DNA from: Armatimonadota bacterium
GTDB lineage: Bacteria; Armatimonadota; Fimbriimonadia; Fimbriimonadales; Fimbriimonadaceae
Length of the DNA: 64,000 nucleotides
NCBI GenBank assembly: GCA_029781035.1
Contig: JAKOXK010000048.1
Span: 53,341 to 117,340, forward strand
Reading direction: 5' to 3'
Numbering within the stretch: the stretch's first letter is position 1; each line of letters opens with the position of its first letter. This document shows, piece by piece, positions 9,126-18,331 of this stretch. Under the pieces are notes generated by a model. It ran no database searches. It had not been told where the DNA came from and saw nothing but the letters and a program-made list of their open reading frames with translations. Position numbers and translations under genes: made by a program.

Positions 9126-10151
9126 ATGGCTGAAGCGGGCGCCCGACCCAAACGAGTCACGCTTGTTGACGTCGCCAAAGTGGCCGGAGTCTCTGTACAG
9201 ACCGCATCACACGTGATGGCCGGCAACATGACGGTCCGTCTCCCTGAATCGACTCGGAGCCGGGTCGTGGCGGCTGCCCAACAAGTCGGGTACAGGCCGA
9301 ACCGGTACGCCCAAGCTATCCGCAGCGGCAAAACGAACGTCGTCTCCGTCTGGATGCCCCTAGACAGGCCCAATACGTCGTATTTGCGAATGCTCCATCT
9401 GATCAGTGAGCACGCCAAGACGACCCCGTATCAACTGATGATCGTTGGACTCGACCGCGAAAGCGCCCTCGGTGCGACGGCAAAGGCTCCCCAAACCTGG
9501 CCCGTCGACGGGGTGATCAGCATCGACGCAGGCAAAGCGATTGAAGCCTTTCGCAAGGACAGTTACAATGACACGACGCCCGTCTGCGTCCTCGGCTACG
9601 AAGAGGTGGCCAATGGAGACACCGTGGCCTGGGACGTCCTTGGCGCGGAACGCCGAGCGATACAGGAGCTGATCGCCAAGGGCTGCAGGAAGATCGTGCA
9701 CGTCACGCTCGATTGGATCCTGCAGGACTTCCCCCGGGAAAGGCGGCGCACTGGCTACACCGAAGCCATGACCGAAGCCGGCCTCGAACCTGTCTTCTTT
9801 GGTTGCCAAAGCGAGTCGAGCGGTGCGATCGCGAATGAGTTCAGCCAGTTCCTTGACGTGCACGGGGTGCCCGACGCCATCACCGGGATGACCGACACGC
9901 TCGCCATAGGTGCGGCGCGGGCTTTGCTGACCCGTGGTGTCCGCATCCCTGAAGACTGCAGAGTGTTCGGTTTTGGCGACTATCCAGAGTCAGAGGACTT
10001 CATGATCCCGATCTCGACGATCAGCCCGCCTCTGCCCCGCATCATGGAGACCGCTTGGTCTTGGCTCACTGAGCGTATGCAGGATCCCAACCTCGAACAC
10101 CGATTTGTCGAGATCCCGATGCAGATCGTCGAACGTCTCTCTTCGCAGTGA
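9126..10151 (+). CDS. LacI family transcriptional regulator
   Basis: A 341-residue regulator. Residues 10-60 are a LacI helix-turn-helix with hinge: VTLVDVAKVAGVSVQTASHV, then ESTRSRVVAAAQQVGYRPN. The rest is a periplasmic-binding-protein-like effector domain ending with the typical FGFGDYPESEDF and ISTISPPL segments. Ligands of this family are usually sugars or nucleosides; none can be inferred here. The transcript looks leaderless because TATAAT ends 7 nt before the ATG. It is divergent from the AAA+ ATPase gene across 94 bp and might control it, but I found no convincing dyad operator there. Confidence 0.9.
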   Translation: MAEAGARPKRVTLVDVAKVAGVSVQTASHVMAGNMTVRLPESTRSRVVAAAQQVGYRPNRYAQAIRSGKTNVVSVWMPLDRPNTSYLRMLHLISEHAKTTPYQLMIVGLDRESALGATAKAPQTWPVDGVISIDAGKAIEAFRKDSYNDTTPVCVLGYEEVANGDTVAWDVLGAERRAIQELIAKGCRKIVHVTLDWILQDFPRERRRTGYTEAMTEAGLEPVFFGCQSESSGAIANEFSQFLDVHGVPDAITGMTDTLAIGAARALLTRGVRIPEDCRVFGFGDYPESEDFMIPISTISPPLPRIMETAWSWLTERMQDPNLEHRFVEIPMQIVERLSSQ

Positions 10152-10211
10152 TCTTGGCAAAGGTGCCCAAGATGCTCCCGTTCTGGTTGTGACAGACGTC
10201 CTTAAGCCAAC

Positions 10212-11102
10212 GTGGCGAACACATTGCTGGTCGGGCACCCAGGTTTCTCCTGGAGGCCTTGGATCAAGATGCGAGAGCGCCCGCTTCTGTGCCTGGATCC
10301 TTCGAGTGCCGAGCACGGCCCTGCGTCACGCGTCTTTCTACTCGAAGGCTCGAAAGTCCGAGCATGGCGCCTAATCGGGTCCGTCGACCCCCGACGTAAT
10401 CCTGTCGCCGCAGCAACTGCGGCCTGGGAGCTCTCGCAAACGGGGGCAGGAAATTGGGACGCGGTTCTGTTTCCCGTGACGAACGGCCCCATGTCTCGAA
10501 ACCTCGCCCTGAGCATTGCTTCAGCTCTGGCGCCCGACTCGATCTACGTGCCCAAAGGCTCCGGCCTTGCAGAACTGGGATGGCCTGTCGGTGCCGAGGA
10601 AGTCGACTTGCCCGCCGAAGTCCCTTCCATGGTGCTCGAGGCCCAGCGGCGGGCCCGCTGGATCGAAATGCTTGAGTCTGCAGACGACCATGAAGTCGAC
10701 TTGTGCAGCGTGTCCGTCTTAGGTTCGCGGCTCGGCAGTGGCCGCCGAACAGACCTACCTGAGTGGCCGGGCTGGGCTGAAGTCTCCGGCAGTGTGCTTC
10801 ACCTGGTTGGCGACATGGAGGCTAGCGACCAGGAGGTGGTCCGCTTCCTGAATATGACCCATGCGTCCCGCGTGTCAGCGTTGCGGTCGGACGCTTACAA
10901 AGGCCTGGTCTGTAGCTTTGCGAACCAAGCCGGAGACGATTTCGGGATCGGAGTCGTGACATCGTTCGATCCTCAGAGGTTCCTCATGAGAGTGAAGTCT
11001 ACGGCTGTGGCTCCGGCACCGGTGCGTGTTCTCAAGATAGGGACCCTGCGACTTGACGAGGACGGGCGCGAACTCGAAGACCTGAAGCCGTGGACGGTTT
11101 GA
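10212..11102 (+). CDS. Hypothetical protein
   Basis: A 296-residue protein that I cannot assign. It starts with GTG 60 bp after the LacI gene and could be cotranscribed with it. There is no signal peptide, no membrane segment and no Walker motif. Readable segments are LLVGHPGFSW at the N-terminus, VLFPVTNGPMSRNLALSIAS in the middle and a C-terminal half with VVRFLNMTHASR. It ends 66 bp before the histidine phosphatase gene. Confidence 0.65.
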   Translation: MANTLLVGHPGFSWRPWIKMRERPLLCLDPSSAEHGPASRVFLLEGSKVRAWRLIGSVDPRRNPVAAATAAWELSQTGAGNWDAVLFPVTNGPMSRNLALSIASALAPDSIYVPKGSGLAELGWPVGAEEVDLPAEVPSMVLEAQRRARWIEMLESADDHEVDLCSVSVLGSRLGSGRRTDLPEWPGWAEVSGSVLHLVGDMEASDQEVVRFLNMTHASRVSALRSDAYKGLVCSFANQAGDDFGIGVVTSFDPQRFLMRVKSTAVAPAPVRVLKIGTLRLDEDGRELEDLKPWTV

Positions 11103-11152
11103 CACTCCCACGCCCCCTCCCTCCAACCCAGTCGGATCCACCCAAGCCCCGG

Positions 11153-11158
11153 TATAAC
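11153..11158 (+). promoter_or_regulatory. -10 element (TATAAC) for the histidine phosphatase-lnt pair
   Basis: TATAAC ends 10 nt before ATG 11169, so the transcript should carry a leader of only 3-4 nt. Confidence 0.6.
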
Positions 11159-11168
11159 CCCCGAGTCG

Positions 11169-11795
11169 ATGCGTCTCTACCTCGTCCGCCATGGCCAGAC
11201 TGCCTGGAACTCCACCAACCGCGCCCAAGGACACACCGACATTGACCTGGACGAGACCGGCCTTGAGCAGGCCGCCCTGCTCGGCGAAGAGCTGAAAGGA
11301 ACCGACATCCAAAGGATCCTGGCCAGCGACCTGGCCAGGTGCATCCAAACTGTCGCCCCGTTCGCCGACGCCTCCGGGCTCGCGATCGAGACACGCAAGG
11401 ACCTGCGGGAAAGGACTTTCGGCAAGATGGAGGGGAGCGACTTCTCGAAGCTCCATTCCTGGATGCGTTCCGAAGCTCAGCGACTCGGAATTCCGGATTG
11501 GCAGGTCCGGCCCCCAGGCGGGGAGTCGATGGAAGACGTTTGGCACCGACTGGCGGTCGTTGACGAGGCCGTCAGAGCCGAAACGGCGGACACCTTGGTC
11601 GTCTCCCACGGTGGTGCCTTGGCGCAGTTTCTCAGCAGACTCCTCTTGGGTTCGCACGAAACACCACGCTCGTTCCGGTTCAGTAACTGCGGCATCACGG
11701 TCTTAGCTAAGCGGCCAGACGGAGCTTTTCTGCTGGAGGACTTCAACAAGACCCGGCATCTGGAGGCGCTGATTGCGGTTCGTCCAGTCTCTTAA
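11169..11795 (+). CDS. Histidine phosphatase family protein (phosphoglycerate-mutase-like)
   Basis: A 208-residue branch-1 histidine phosphatase. The phosphohistidine motif LVRHGQTAWN is at residues 5-14, a second Arg/Glu region is in LRERTFGKMEG, and the second catalytic His is in VVSHGGALAQFL near residue 145. Members act on alpha-ribazole phosphate, 2- or 3-phosphoglycerate or small phosphoesters; the substrate is not predictable here. The next gene, lnt, starts 23 nt inside its 3' end, so the two are coupled. Confidence 0.9.
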   Translation: MRLYLVRHGQTAWNSTNRAQGHTDIDLDETGLEQAALLGEELKGTDIQRILASDLARCIQTVAPFADASGLAIETRKDLRERTFGKMEGSDFSKLHSWMRSEAQRLGIPDWQVRPPGGESMEDVWHRLAVVDEAVRAETADTLVVSHGGALAQFLSRLLLGSHETPRSFRFSNCGITVLAKRPDGAFLLEDFNKTRHLEALIAVRPVS

Positions 11796-13281
11796 GCGGG
11801 CATGGCCCGTCATCGCTTCGGTCGTGCTTCTATCGATCGCCTTTCCGCCCCTGAACATCGTCCTCCTCGTGTTTGTGGCGGCGGCACCCTGGGTCGCCTC
11901 GCTACGCGACACTGACGGCAAGGGGGCCGTTCGCTCGAGCCTGCTGTTCGGCGCCTTGTATATCCTCTTCCAGATGTACTGGCTCGTGCCGTTCGTGACC
12001 AAGTGGACGCACAAGCCACTGACGGCCCTGATCCCGTGGATCGTGTGTGGAACGCTTGGCGCGTTGCTCTATCTGCCTTTGGGATGGCTGATCCATCAGT
12101 GTTGGAAACGCGGATGGCCTTGGCTGATCCCGCTCGTTTGGGCGGGTCACGAAGGGTTCCGGGCATATGTCCCTGTCCTGGCCTTCCCCTGGGGCATTCT
12201 GGCCAACCCGCTTTGGATGTTTCCCCAGTTCGTGCAGCATGCGGCATTCGGGACCGAGTTCTTCGTGTCGGCTTGGCTGATGATCCCTAACACAGCCCTA
12301 GCCCTCCTCGTCTTCGCGAAGAAAACGAACGAGACGAGCGAACTGCCTCCCGCACGCTCGACGCTCCGCATGGCGATGGTCTTCGGCGGATTGCTCCTCG
12401 TTTCGGCTTACCGCTACTCTCAGATGCCCGCTGGCACCAAGAAGGTCGTGACATTGGGCCAACCCGGCGTCGACATGGCCTTTACCCCGAGGGACAAGAG
12501 GGCGTTCGAGCTCTACTCAGTCGGCAACTTGCTGCAGTCCCGGTCCCTGGAGCAAGGCACGGACCTCTTGGTCCTGCCGGAAGGCTTCGCTGAAGACGAC
12601 CCCAGCCTGGCTCCATACTCAGCCCTCGGCCCCCGGCCTGAAGTCCCCGTGATCATGGGCGGTAGGCGCGACGCAGACGGCAAGACCTACCAGACAGCAT
12701 TTGGCTACGACGGAGTCTGGAAGTCCACGGACAAGACGCGCCTTGTGGTGTTCGGCGAATACGTCCCGTTCCGTGACCTTCCGCTCCTGAAGAACTTCGA
12801 CCTCCCTTCCGGTGACTTGACTCCAGGACAAGAGCTTCACACCTTGACCGTAAACGGCATCGTCACGGGCCCACTTCTCTGCTTTGAAGGCGTCTTCCCC
12901 GACTTAGCTGAGCGGCACGGACGGCTCGGTGCCCAGTTACTGGTCCAAATGTGCATCGACGACTGGTATGAAGGAACACCAGCCTGGGAACAGCTTTGGC
13001 AGTCGTCCGTATGGCGGAGCATCGAGTCGGGACTGCCGATGGCCCGTGTTGGTGGTCGCGGCCGAAGCCTGGCCACGGACGCCCGAGGGAACGTGGTCCT
13101 ACTCGTTCCTGGAGGACAGACTGCGGCGGCCCGAGTCGAGCTTGCCATCCCCGACCACTCAGACGCATTTCCCTACCGCATGGCCTTTGTCTGGGTGTGT
13201 TGGGCCGTCTGCGGCGGACTCGTTGTCGTTGCGATCATGGACCGCTTGGCAGACGGCAAGAACAAACCGAAAGCACCTTAG
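11773..13281 (+). CDS. lnt: Apolipoprotein N-acyltransferase
   Basis: A 502-residue inner-membrane enzyme that adds the third acyl chain to bacterial lipoproteins. The first 210 residues contain about six membrane segments, followed by a periplasmic nitrilase domain and a final membrane helix near residue 475. The catalytic triad can be read: Glu in LVLPEGFAED, Lys in TDKTRLVVFGEYVP and Cys in LLCFEGVFPD. The TTG start lies inside the preceding phosphatase gene. Its presence fits the lipoprotein signals of the MFP (58726) and the C11-like protein (54493) and indicates an outer membrane. Confidence 0.93.
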   Translation: MRFVQSLKRAWPVIASVVLLSIAFPPLNIVLLVFVAAAPWVASLRDTDGKGAVRSSLLFGALYILFQMYWLVPFVTKWTHKPLTALIPWIVCGTLGALLYLPLGWLIHQCWKRGWPWLIPLVWAGHEGFRAYVPVLAFPWGILANPLWMFPQFVQHAAFGTEFFVSAWLMIPNTALALLVFAKKTNETSELPPARSTLRMAMVFGGLLLVSAYRYSQMPAGTKKVVTLGQPGVDMAFTPRDKRAFELYSVGNLLQSRSLEQGTDLLVLPEGFAEDDPSLAPYSALGPRPEVPVIMGGRRDADGKTYQTAFGYDGVWKSTDKTRLVVFGEYVPFRDLPLLKNFDLPSGDLTPGQELHTLTVNGIVTGPLLCFEGVFPDLAERHGRLGAQLLVQMCIDDWYEGTPAWEQLWQSSVWRSIESGLPMARVGGRGRSLATDARGNVVLLVPGGQTAAARVELAIPDHSDAFPYRMAFVWVCWAVCGGLVVVAIMDRLADGKNKPKAP

Positions 13282-13430
13282 GAGTGGCCCGCTGCTTCGC
13301 AGGAGTCACGAACTTGTGCACGCGTTGCCAGTTCCAGCGCACGTCTTCTTGGCACCGTCGCTTGAATCATGGGTTTTGGCGAGCGAATTGGGAGATGCAC
13401 GGGGGTAACGGCTGGGAACGGCAGCTGATT

Positions 13431-13456
13431 TGGCAGTTCCTGCGCGGAAACTGCCA
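13431..13456. terminator. Hairpin between lnt and tRNA-Ser
   Basis: The arms TGGCAGTT and AACTGCCA pair around a short GC-rich centre, with one extra base on one side. It lies between the convergent lnt and tRNA-Ser genes and could stop transcription from both. There is no U tract. Confidence 0.45.
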
Positions 13457-13482
13457 GCCGCTAACTGCCAGCTGGAGACACC

Positions 13483-13570
13483 TGGCGGAGGGGATGGGAT
13501 TCGAACCCATGAGGAGTTGCCCCCTAACGGTTTTCAAGACCGTCGCAATCGACCACTCTGCCACCCCTCC
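13483..13570 (-). tRNA. tRNA-Ser (anticodon UGA)
   Basis: The minus strand folds as a class II tRNA with a long variable arm. The acceptor stem pairs GGAGGGG with CCCCTCC, then discriminator G and an encoded CCA (13483-13485). The anticodon loop is CTTGAAA with anticodon TGA, and the T arm holds GGTTCGAATCC. The long variable arm and the anticodon agree on serine. Confidence 0.93.
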
Positions 13571-13659
13571 GGACGGACTCTGCATTCTAACCCGACCGAC
13601 CTCTTCAAGAACCTGCCCGCTGTATAGGACCTAGTGGTCCAATGAGTCCTCGACCCCCC

Positions 13660-15612
13660 TCACCCCTCAACGGTCGGGAACACCGTGATCCTCAATCGTG
13701 CGGCGCCCATCGGGATCAGAGTCAGCTTTGCGGTGGGCCTACTCGTCGATACCGGGCTCTGGGGCAGGAGCCCGACCATCCCGAGCTTGTCCATAGACCA
13801 GTCCGGCAACTGCCGCCCACGCGCGGTCAGTTCAAGCGGCGCGCCGTCTTCGGTGAACGGCTGGTCGTTGGTCGGCCACGGCCGCTTGGTGACCTTCCAC
13901 CCCCTCAAGTCAGGGATGAGGGCGTAGTTCCAGTCGGACGCGGCGAAGAGTTCCTCTCCCGGCCAGTTCTTTGCACCGCCGTCCATCACCTTGCGCTGAG
14001 CGATGTCGAGCGAAAACGTCAGCGGGCCGTAGTCCACTGAGACCGCCCCTTTCTGCGCCTGCCAATGGCGCAACTCCAGCTCCATCGGCAGGCTGAGCTC
14101 CAAGTTGTCGCCGGTCTTCCAAGTGCGGTTCACGATCAGGTAAGCACCGTTGCCCGAAACACTCAGTCTCTTGCCGTTGACCTTGATCTTCGGTGCCTTG
14201 CACCATGACGGCACACGGAGCGTGACCGGAAACTTCGAAGCTTTCGTCAACGAGAAGTGGAACCGAACTGTTTCCTCGAACGGGTACTTCGTGTCCTCCG
14301 TGATCCTGGCCGTCGCCCCGTTGCCGACGTCCGCGCGCACCTCGCACGGACCATACAGCAGCGCGGCAAGTCCGTTCTCGTTGCTCGCCATCCACATGTG
14401 CTCGGCAAAGTACGGCCAACCGAACCCCGCGTTGTGCTGGCAGCACCGGTAGTCGGTCGGGTCGTAGCTCAGCATCTTGCCCCTGTTCTCGATGTCGGGA
14501 GCTTTGTTCGCCGAGTCCGACTGCACCATGTTCGGGCAAGTCAGATACCGTAGCGCCTTGAGTTCAGGTGTCATCGACGCGGGGAAGGAGTTGAACGCAA
14601 CGTCCTCGCACCGGTCGCCCCATACCGCGTCGCCTGTCTGTCCCAGCAGCCACTCGGACGACCACATCATCTCAACGAAGCTGCATGTCTCCGTGCCTTG
14701 CCGTGGGTCGGTGTAACCCTTCCGGGCGTTCTCGTCCGCCGCATACATCCCGCCCGGCACTTGGCCGTACATCGCCCTCATCGTGTTGTAGTTCTGATCC
14801 GCTTGTTCGATCAGCTCCTTGTCGTCACGGGCTACGCCGATCTCTGCCGGCTCTCGGAAGCCCTGCGCGAAATTCACGCCGTGTAGGTTCGCCACGCCCT
14901 TGGCCCACGGTGCCGAACGCCGGTGCAGACGGTCGATTAGCTCCAGAAGAGCCTTGTTGCCTGTCCGGTTGTAGAGCCACAGCACACTGCCCATCTCGTC
15001 CGCCGCGCGATGGTTCTCCCAGTAGCCGGTCAGGAACTGATCGTCCGGGAGCGTCATCTGCCACTGGAAGTACCGCGTCATGAACGGCACCACGCGGGAA
15101 TCGCCAGTCGCTTCGGCATAGCTTTGCAGCACGTTGAGAGCGAGCATGTTCGGCCAGACATCGGGTTTGCCATCGCTTGCCGTCAGGTTCGATTCGGGGC
15201 CAAAATAGCCGTCCTGGCGCTGGCTGCCCAGGATGCCGTCGATCCAGACCATCGTCTCCTTTTGGACGCGCTTGTCGCCGAGCACCCAACCGAGATCGCC
15301 AAAGCCACGCAGCCAGTAGGGCACTTCCTCCCAACCGTGCTTCCCCGCTCCCGTTGGGCTGAGCCAAGCGTTGTCCTGCTTGTCGAGGAAGCCACTGATC
15401 TCGGTCAGGTGCCCGGTGAACCCATCGGCCTCCAGCTCTAACTGCTTTCTCACCCAACCGTGCGGTTTCACCTCGCCGATCGGCAGCTTGTAGAACGAAG
15501 CCGGCTTCAGTGGCGCCTTGTTGACAGGCACGTGGGTGTTGGTGCCAGCGAGCGGGGTATCGGTGCGGACTGCGTCAGCAATCGAAAGCGTAGCGGCGAC
15601 CAGGCTGAACAT
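13660..15612 (-). CDS. Glycoside hydrolase family 127-like protein (DUF1680)
   Basis: A 650-residue secreted protein with a short signal sequence. It matches the GH127/DUF1680 (beta-L-arabinofuranosidase-like) pattern: QDGYFGPES, the glutamate-bearing TETCSFVEMMW segment, CEDVAFNSFPASM and the cysteine-containing DYRCCQHNAG motif, followed by C-terminal beta-sandwich domains. In characterised relatives a Glu and Cys residues cooperate in a zinc-assisted mechanism; both are present. The likely role is release of L-arabinose or another sugar from plant-type glycans. Start ATG lies 6 nt after TAAACT on the minus strand, so leaderless. The gene stands alone, divergent from the SDR gene. Confidence 0.85.
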   Translation of the reverse strand: MFSLVAATLSIADAVRTDTPLAGTNTHVPVNKAPLKPASFYKLPIGEVKPHGWVRKQLELEADGFTGHLTEISGFLDKQDNAWLSPTGAGKHGWEEVPYWLRGFGDLGWVLGDKRVQKETMVWIDGILGSQRQDGYFGPESNLTASDGKPDVWPNMLALNVLQSYAEATGDSRVVPFMTRYFQWQMTLPDDQFLTGYWENHRAADEMGSVLWLYNRTGNKALLELIDRLHRRSAPWAKGVANLHGVNFAQGFREPAEIGVARDDKELIEQADQNYNTMRAMYGQVPGGMYAADENARKGYTDPRQGTETCSFVEMMWSSEWLLGQTGDAVWGDRCEDVAFNSFPASMTPELKALRYLTCPNMVQSDSANKAPDIENRGKMLSYDPTDYRCCQHNAGFGWPYFAEHMWMASNENGLAALLYGPCEVRADVGNGATARITEDTKYPFEETVRFHFSLTKASKFPVTLRVPSWCKAPKIKVNGKRLSVSGNGAYLIVNRTWKTGDNLELSLPMELELRHWQAQKGAVSVDYGPLTFSLDIAQRKVMDGGAKNWPGEELFAASDWNYALIPDLRGWKVTKRPWPTNDQPFTEDGAPLELTARGRQLPDWSMDKLGMVGLLPQSPVSTSRPTAKLTLIPMGAARLRITVFPTVEG

Positions 15613-15618
15613 GGCCTC

Positions 15619-15624
15619 AGTTTA
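15619..15624 (-). promoter_or_regulatory. -10 element (TAAACT) for the GH127 gene
   Basis: Minus-strand TAAACT, then 6 nt, then ATG 15612. Hexamer and spacing are identical to those before the DegT gene. Confidence 0.6.
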
Positions 15625-15705
15625 GTCGTCGCCGTGGTCAAGACTTGAGCCTGGAAAGGGCCCCCTGGCGTGGAATCCTCCTCAACCGCAGTCTCGGTGT
15701 TCCAG

Positions 15706-15711
15706 TATCCT
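15706..15711 (+). promoter_or_regulatory. -10 element (TATCCT) for the SDR gene
   Basis: TATCCT is followed by 6 nt and ATG 15718, predicting a leaderless mRNA. Confidence 0.55.
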
Positions 15712-15717
15712 GGCCCT

Positions 15718-16482
15718 ATGGATTTCGGGCTGAAGGGAAAGGTCGCCATGGTCGCAGCTGGAACCAAGGGGATTGGGCTGGCCATTGCCCAGGAACTTGC
15801 CGAAGAAGGCTGTAGAGTCAGCGTTTGTGCCCGAAATCAGCCAGAGAAACCACTCGGCGAACGGATCGATTTTCACGCCTGCGACGTATCCGATGTCCAT
15901 GATCTGGAGCAGTGGCACGCTGTGACCATGGAGCGCATCGGTGCTCCCGACATTCTTGTCACCAACACCGGTGGCCCGCCGGCAGGCCACTGGACCGAGA
16001 TGACGGATGCCCAGTGGCAAGGAGGCGTTGACTCCACCTTGTTCAACGTCGTCCGGCTGACCCGGCTCGTCGTCCCAGGTATGGCAGCAAAGGGTTGGGG
16101 CCGCATCGTCCATGTTACGAGCCTTGTTGCCAAGGAGCCCTCGGCCATGCTCCCCATCTCCTCTACTCTGCGCGCGGGCCTGATGGCCCTTACACGGTTA
16201 CAGTCCACGGAGCTGGCACCCAAGGGAATCACAGTCAACTCGGTGTTGCCGGGCCATACGCTGACGGACAGACAACGTCACTTGGCACAGATGCGCGCAG
16301 ACCGCGAAGGAACGGAACTGGGACAAGCTCTCGAAGCACAGGCGAAGTTGATTCCGGTCGGGCGCCTGGGACGGCCGGAAGAGATCGCAGCGGCGGTGGT
16401 TTTCCTCTGTTCGTCCAGGGCAAGCTTCGTGTCAGGCACGAACCTTCTCGTCGACGGCGGATCGGTCAAGGGCCTCGCCTAG
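15718..16482 (+). CDS. Short-chain dehydrogenase/reductase
   Basis: A 254-residue SDR oxidoreductase. The Rossmann motif is degenerate: MVAAGTKGIGLAIAQ in place of TGxxxGIG. NTGGPPAG stands for the NNAG motif. The catalytic Tyr position is unusual: after VTSLVAKEPS the usual YxxxK reads SSTLRAG, so the active-site Tyr and Lys appear replaced. This variant is known in the FabG-like SDR group annotated as 3-oxoacyl-ACP reductase-like, and its activity cannot be presumed. The C-terminal SGTNLLVDGGSVKGLA is classic SDR. The stop codon overlaps that of the convergent kinase gene in a CTAG. Confidence 0.85.
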   Translation: MDFGLKGKVAMVAAGTKGIGLAIAQELAEEGCRVSVCARNQPEKPLGERIDFHACDVSDVHDLEQWHAVTMERIGAPDILVTNTGGPPAGHWTEMTDAQWQGGVDSTLFNVVRLTRLVVPGMAAKGWGRIVHVTSLVAKEPSAMLPISSTLRAGLMALTRLQSTELAPKGITVNSVLPGHTLTDRQRHLAQMRADREGTELGQALEAQAKLIPVGRLGRPEEIAAAVVFLCSSRASFVSGTNLLVDGGSVKGLA

Positions 16483-18218
16483 CCGCCGTCGCCGTACAGT
16501 TGCCGCTGGCGAATCTGGACTTGCTCGTCCAGCGTGTCCACGTTGCCGGCAAAGCCCCGGGCCTCGTAGAGCGCCTGCATAGCACCGTCCCGGTCTCCCG
16601 CCTTCATCATGACATCGGCTGCTTCCAAGAACGTGTTGACCGCTTGCTCACGACCTTTGGCCGGGTTTCCTTCGTCCACGACTTCCGACCAGAGCCGTGA
16701 AGCCTTGCTGAACAGACCGCGTCGCTTGACCGGGTCGGGTTCGTCGATCGCATCCTGCACGGCTTGACGCGCCTGAGAAGCCTTGTCGGCAATGGGCAAG
16801 TCGCCTTGCTGTGACGTGGGCACCCCTGAAGCCCCACTTGTGGGTGCTGGAGTCCCACTCTGAGCCGTGCCATCAGACGGCACCCCGATACCTGACTTCT
16901 TGAACGGCGCGTTCGCTAGTTGCACGATCGCCACCACGACGATCGCCAAGATCATGCCGATCAGGAGCACAGCCTTGAGCACTCGGCCAAAGAAGACCCG
17001 TGCTTCGGGAGTCATGACCGGTGCCTTGGGCGGAGGCGGATAGTAGGTCGGAACTGGCGTCAGTGCCTGAGGTTGGTAGGAACCATAGGGTTGAACGGCA
17101 GGCGGATAGGGTTGAGGCGCCGCGCCATAGGGTTGTCCATAGGCTGCGCCATAGGGCGGGGGCGGAGCCGGGGCATAAGCTTGCTGCGGAGGAGCCTGTC
17201 CGTACGGCTGATACGGCTGTTGTGAGATCGTGCCAGGCATTGGGGTGCCGTAGGGCGTCAGTCCACCACCATATGGGTTCGGTTGTCCAGGAGCCACATG
17301 GGTCTGCACCGGGGGTGGCCCGGGGTTGACTGGGCCCATCGTCGGATAGGACGGTGCGGGCAAGGACACGGGGTCGGCGACGATGGAACCGCTGGCAAAC
17401 TGGGCTTGAACCGACCTCAGCGCGTCACCCATGTCCTTGGCGCTTCCCCACCTGAGCTGTGGGCTCTTGTCCAAAGCTTGACGGATGACTTGCCAAAGCG
17501 ATGGCCCGCACTGCTGAGGCTGCGACGGCTCCGAGTTCATCACGGCATACGTGATCGAGACCACACTGTCGCCGGTGAACGGCTTGCGGCCAGCCACCAT
17601 CTCGTAAAGGATCACGCCAACGCTGAACAAGTCGCTGCGCGCATCCAGTTCGCGGCCATTGATCTGCTCCGGGGACATATAGCTCGGCGTTCCAAAGACC
17701 TGTCCGTCCATCGTCAAGTTCGGTTCGAACGTCAAGCGAGCGATGCCGAAATCCGTGATCTTGACCTCGCCGTTCTCGAGCAGTTGAATGTTGTCCGGCT
17801 TGATATCCCTATGAATGACGCCGTGCCCGTGTGCGAACTCAAGGCCCTTCAGCACCTCTGTCGTGATTTCGACCGCTCGCTTAGGCTCGATAAAGCCCTT
17901 TGTGTCCAAAAGGTTGCGCAGGTTCTGGCCATCGAGGTACTCCATCGCGATGTACCGACGGCCAGAGTCCTCCCCGACCTCGTAGATCGTGACGATGTTT
18001 GGATGGACGAGCGAACCTGCTGCCCTGGCTTCCCGCAGGAACCGCTTGATTCGGTCGTCGATCTGTTGCTGCGATGCCCCGCCCGGCATCGCTAGCTCTT
18101 TGACTGCGACACGACGATTCATGACGGGGTCGTACGCTTCATAGACGATGTCGTTGGAGCGTGCGATCTCCCGGATGATTTGGTACTTGCCTAGCGTCGA
18201 CGGAGGGCTTTGGCTCAT
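16479..18218 (-). CDS. PknB-type serine/threonine protein kinase, single-pass membrane
   Basis: A 579-residue kinase. The catalytic domain covers residues 8-270, with VAVKEL (ATP Lys), HRDIKPDNIQL near 137 and TDFGIARL. The glycine-rich loop is abnormal: REIARSNDIVYEA where GxGxxG is expected. Residues 290-410 form a long linker rich in Pro, Tyr, Gln and Gly. One membrane helix lies near residues 414-437, and the outer part of about 140 residues has helical repeats rather than PASTA domains. A TATAGA box (18228-18233) lies 9 nt upstream of the ATG. The cyclase gene lies 113 bp upstream on the same strand, so the two may form a signalling unit. Confidence 0.88.
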   Translation of the reverse strand: MSQSPPSTLGKYQIIREIARSNDIVYEAYDPVMNRRVAVKELAMPGGASQQQIDDRIKRFLREARAAGSLVHPNIVTIYEVGEDSGRRYIAMEYLDGQNLRNLLDTKGFIEPKRAVEITTEVLKGLEFAHGHGVIHRDIKPDNIQLLENGEVKITDFGIARLTFEPNLTMDGQVFGTPSYMSPEQINGRELDARSDLFSVGVILYEMVAGRKPFTGDSVVSITYAVMNSEPSQPQQCGPSLWQVIRQALDKSPQLRWGSAKDMGDALRSVQAQFASGSIVADPVSLPAPSYPTMGPVNPGPPPVQTHVAPGQPNPYGGGLTPYGTPMPGTISQQPYQPYGQAPPQQAYAPAPPPPYGAAYGQPYGAAPQPYPPAVQPYGSYQPQALTPVPTYYPPPPKAPVMTPEARVFFGRVLKAVLLIGMILAIVVVAIVQLANAPFKKSGIGVPSDGTAQSGTPAPTSGASGVPTSQQGDLPIADKASQARQAVQDAIDEPDPVKRRGLFSKASRLWSEVVDEGNPAKGREQAVNTFLEAADVMMKAGDRDGAMQALYEARGFAGNVDTLDEQVQIRQRQLYGDGG

Positions 18219-18331
18219 TCGCCGTGTTCTATATGACGATTGAGGCGCGGATTAGGTTGGCCTCCATGCGTCCTTTCGATCAGAAGGCGACAATCTCCGG
18301 CGCTGCTCCAAAGCTGAAGCCGGGTTTTCGG

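Noticed and set aside
7625..9133. Long open frame (502 codons) on the plus strand opposite the AAA+ ATPase
   Set aside because: It is the antisense of a gene with complete Walker motifs. Its translation is rich in Arg, Leu and His without domains, as expected from antisense of GC-rich codons.
13483..13570. tRNA-Ser as an integration site
   Set aside because: The 3' end of the gene is not duplicated anywhere that I could see nearby, and the flanking genes are ordinary chromosomal ones. The same holds for the tRNA-Ser at 37679.
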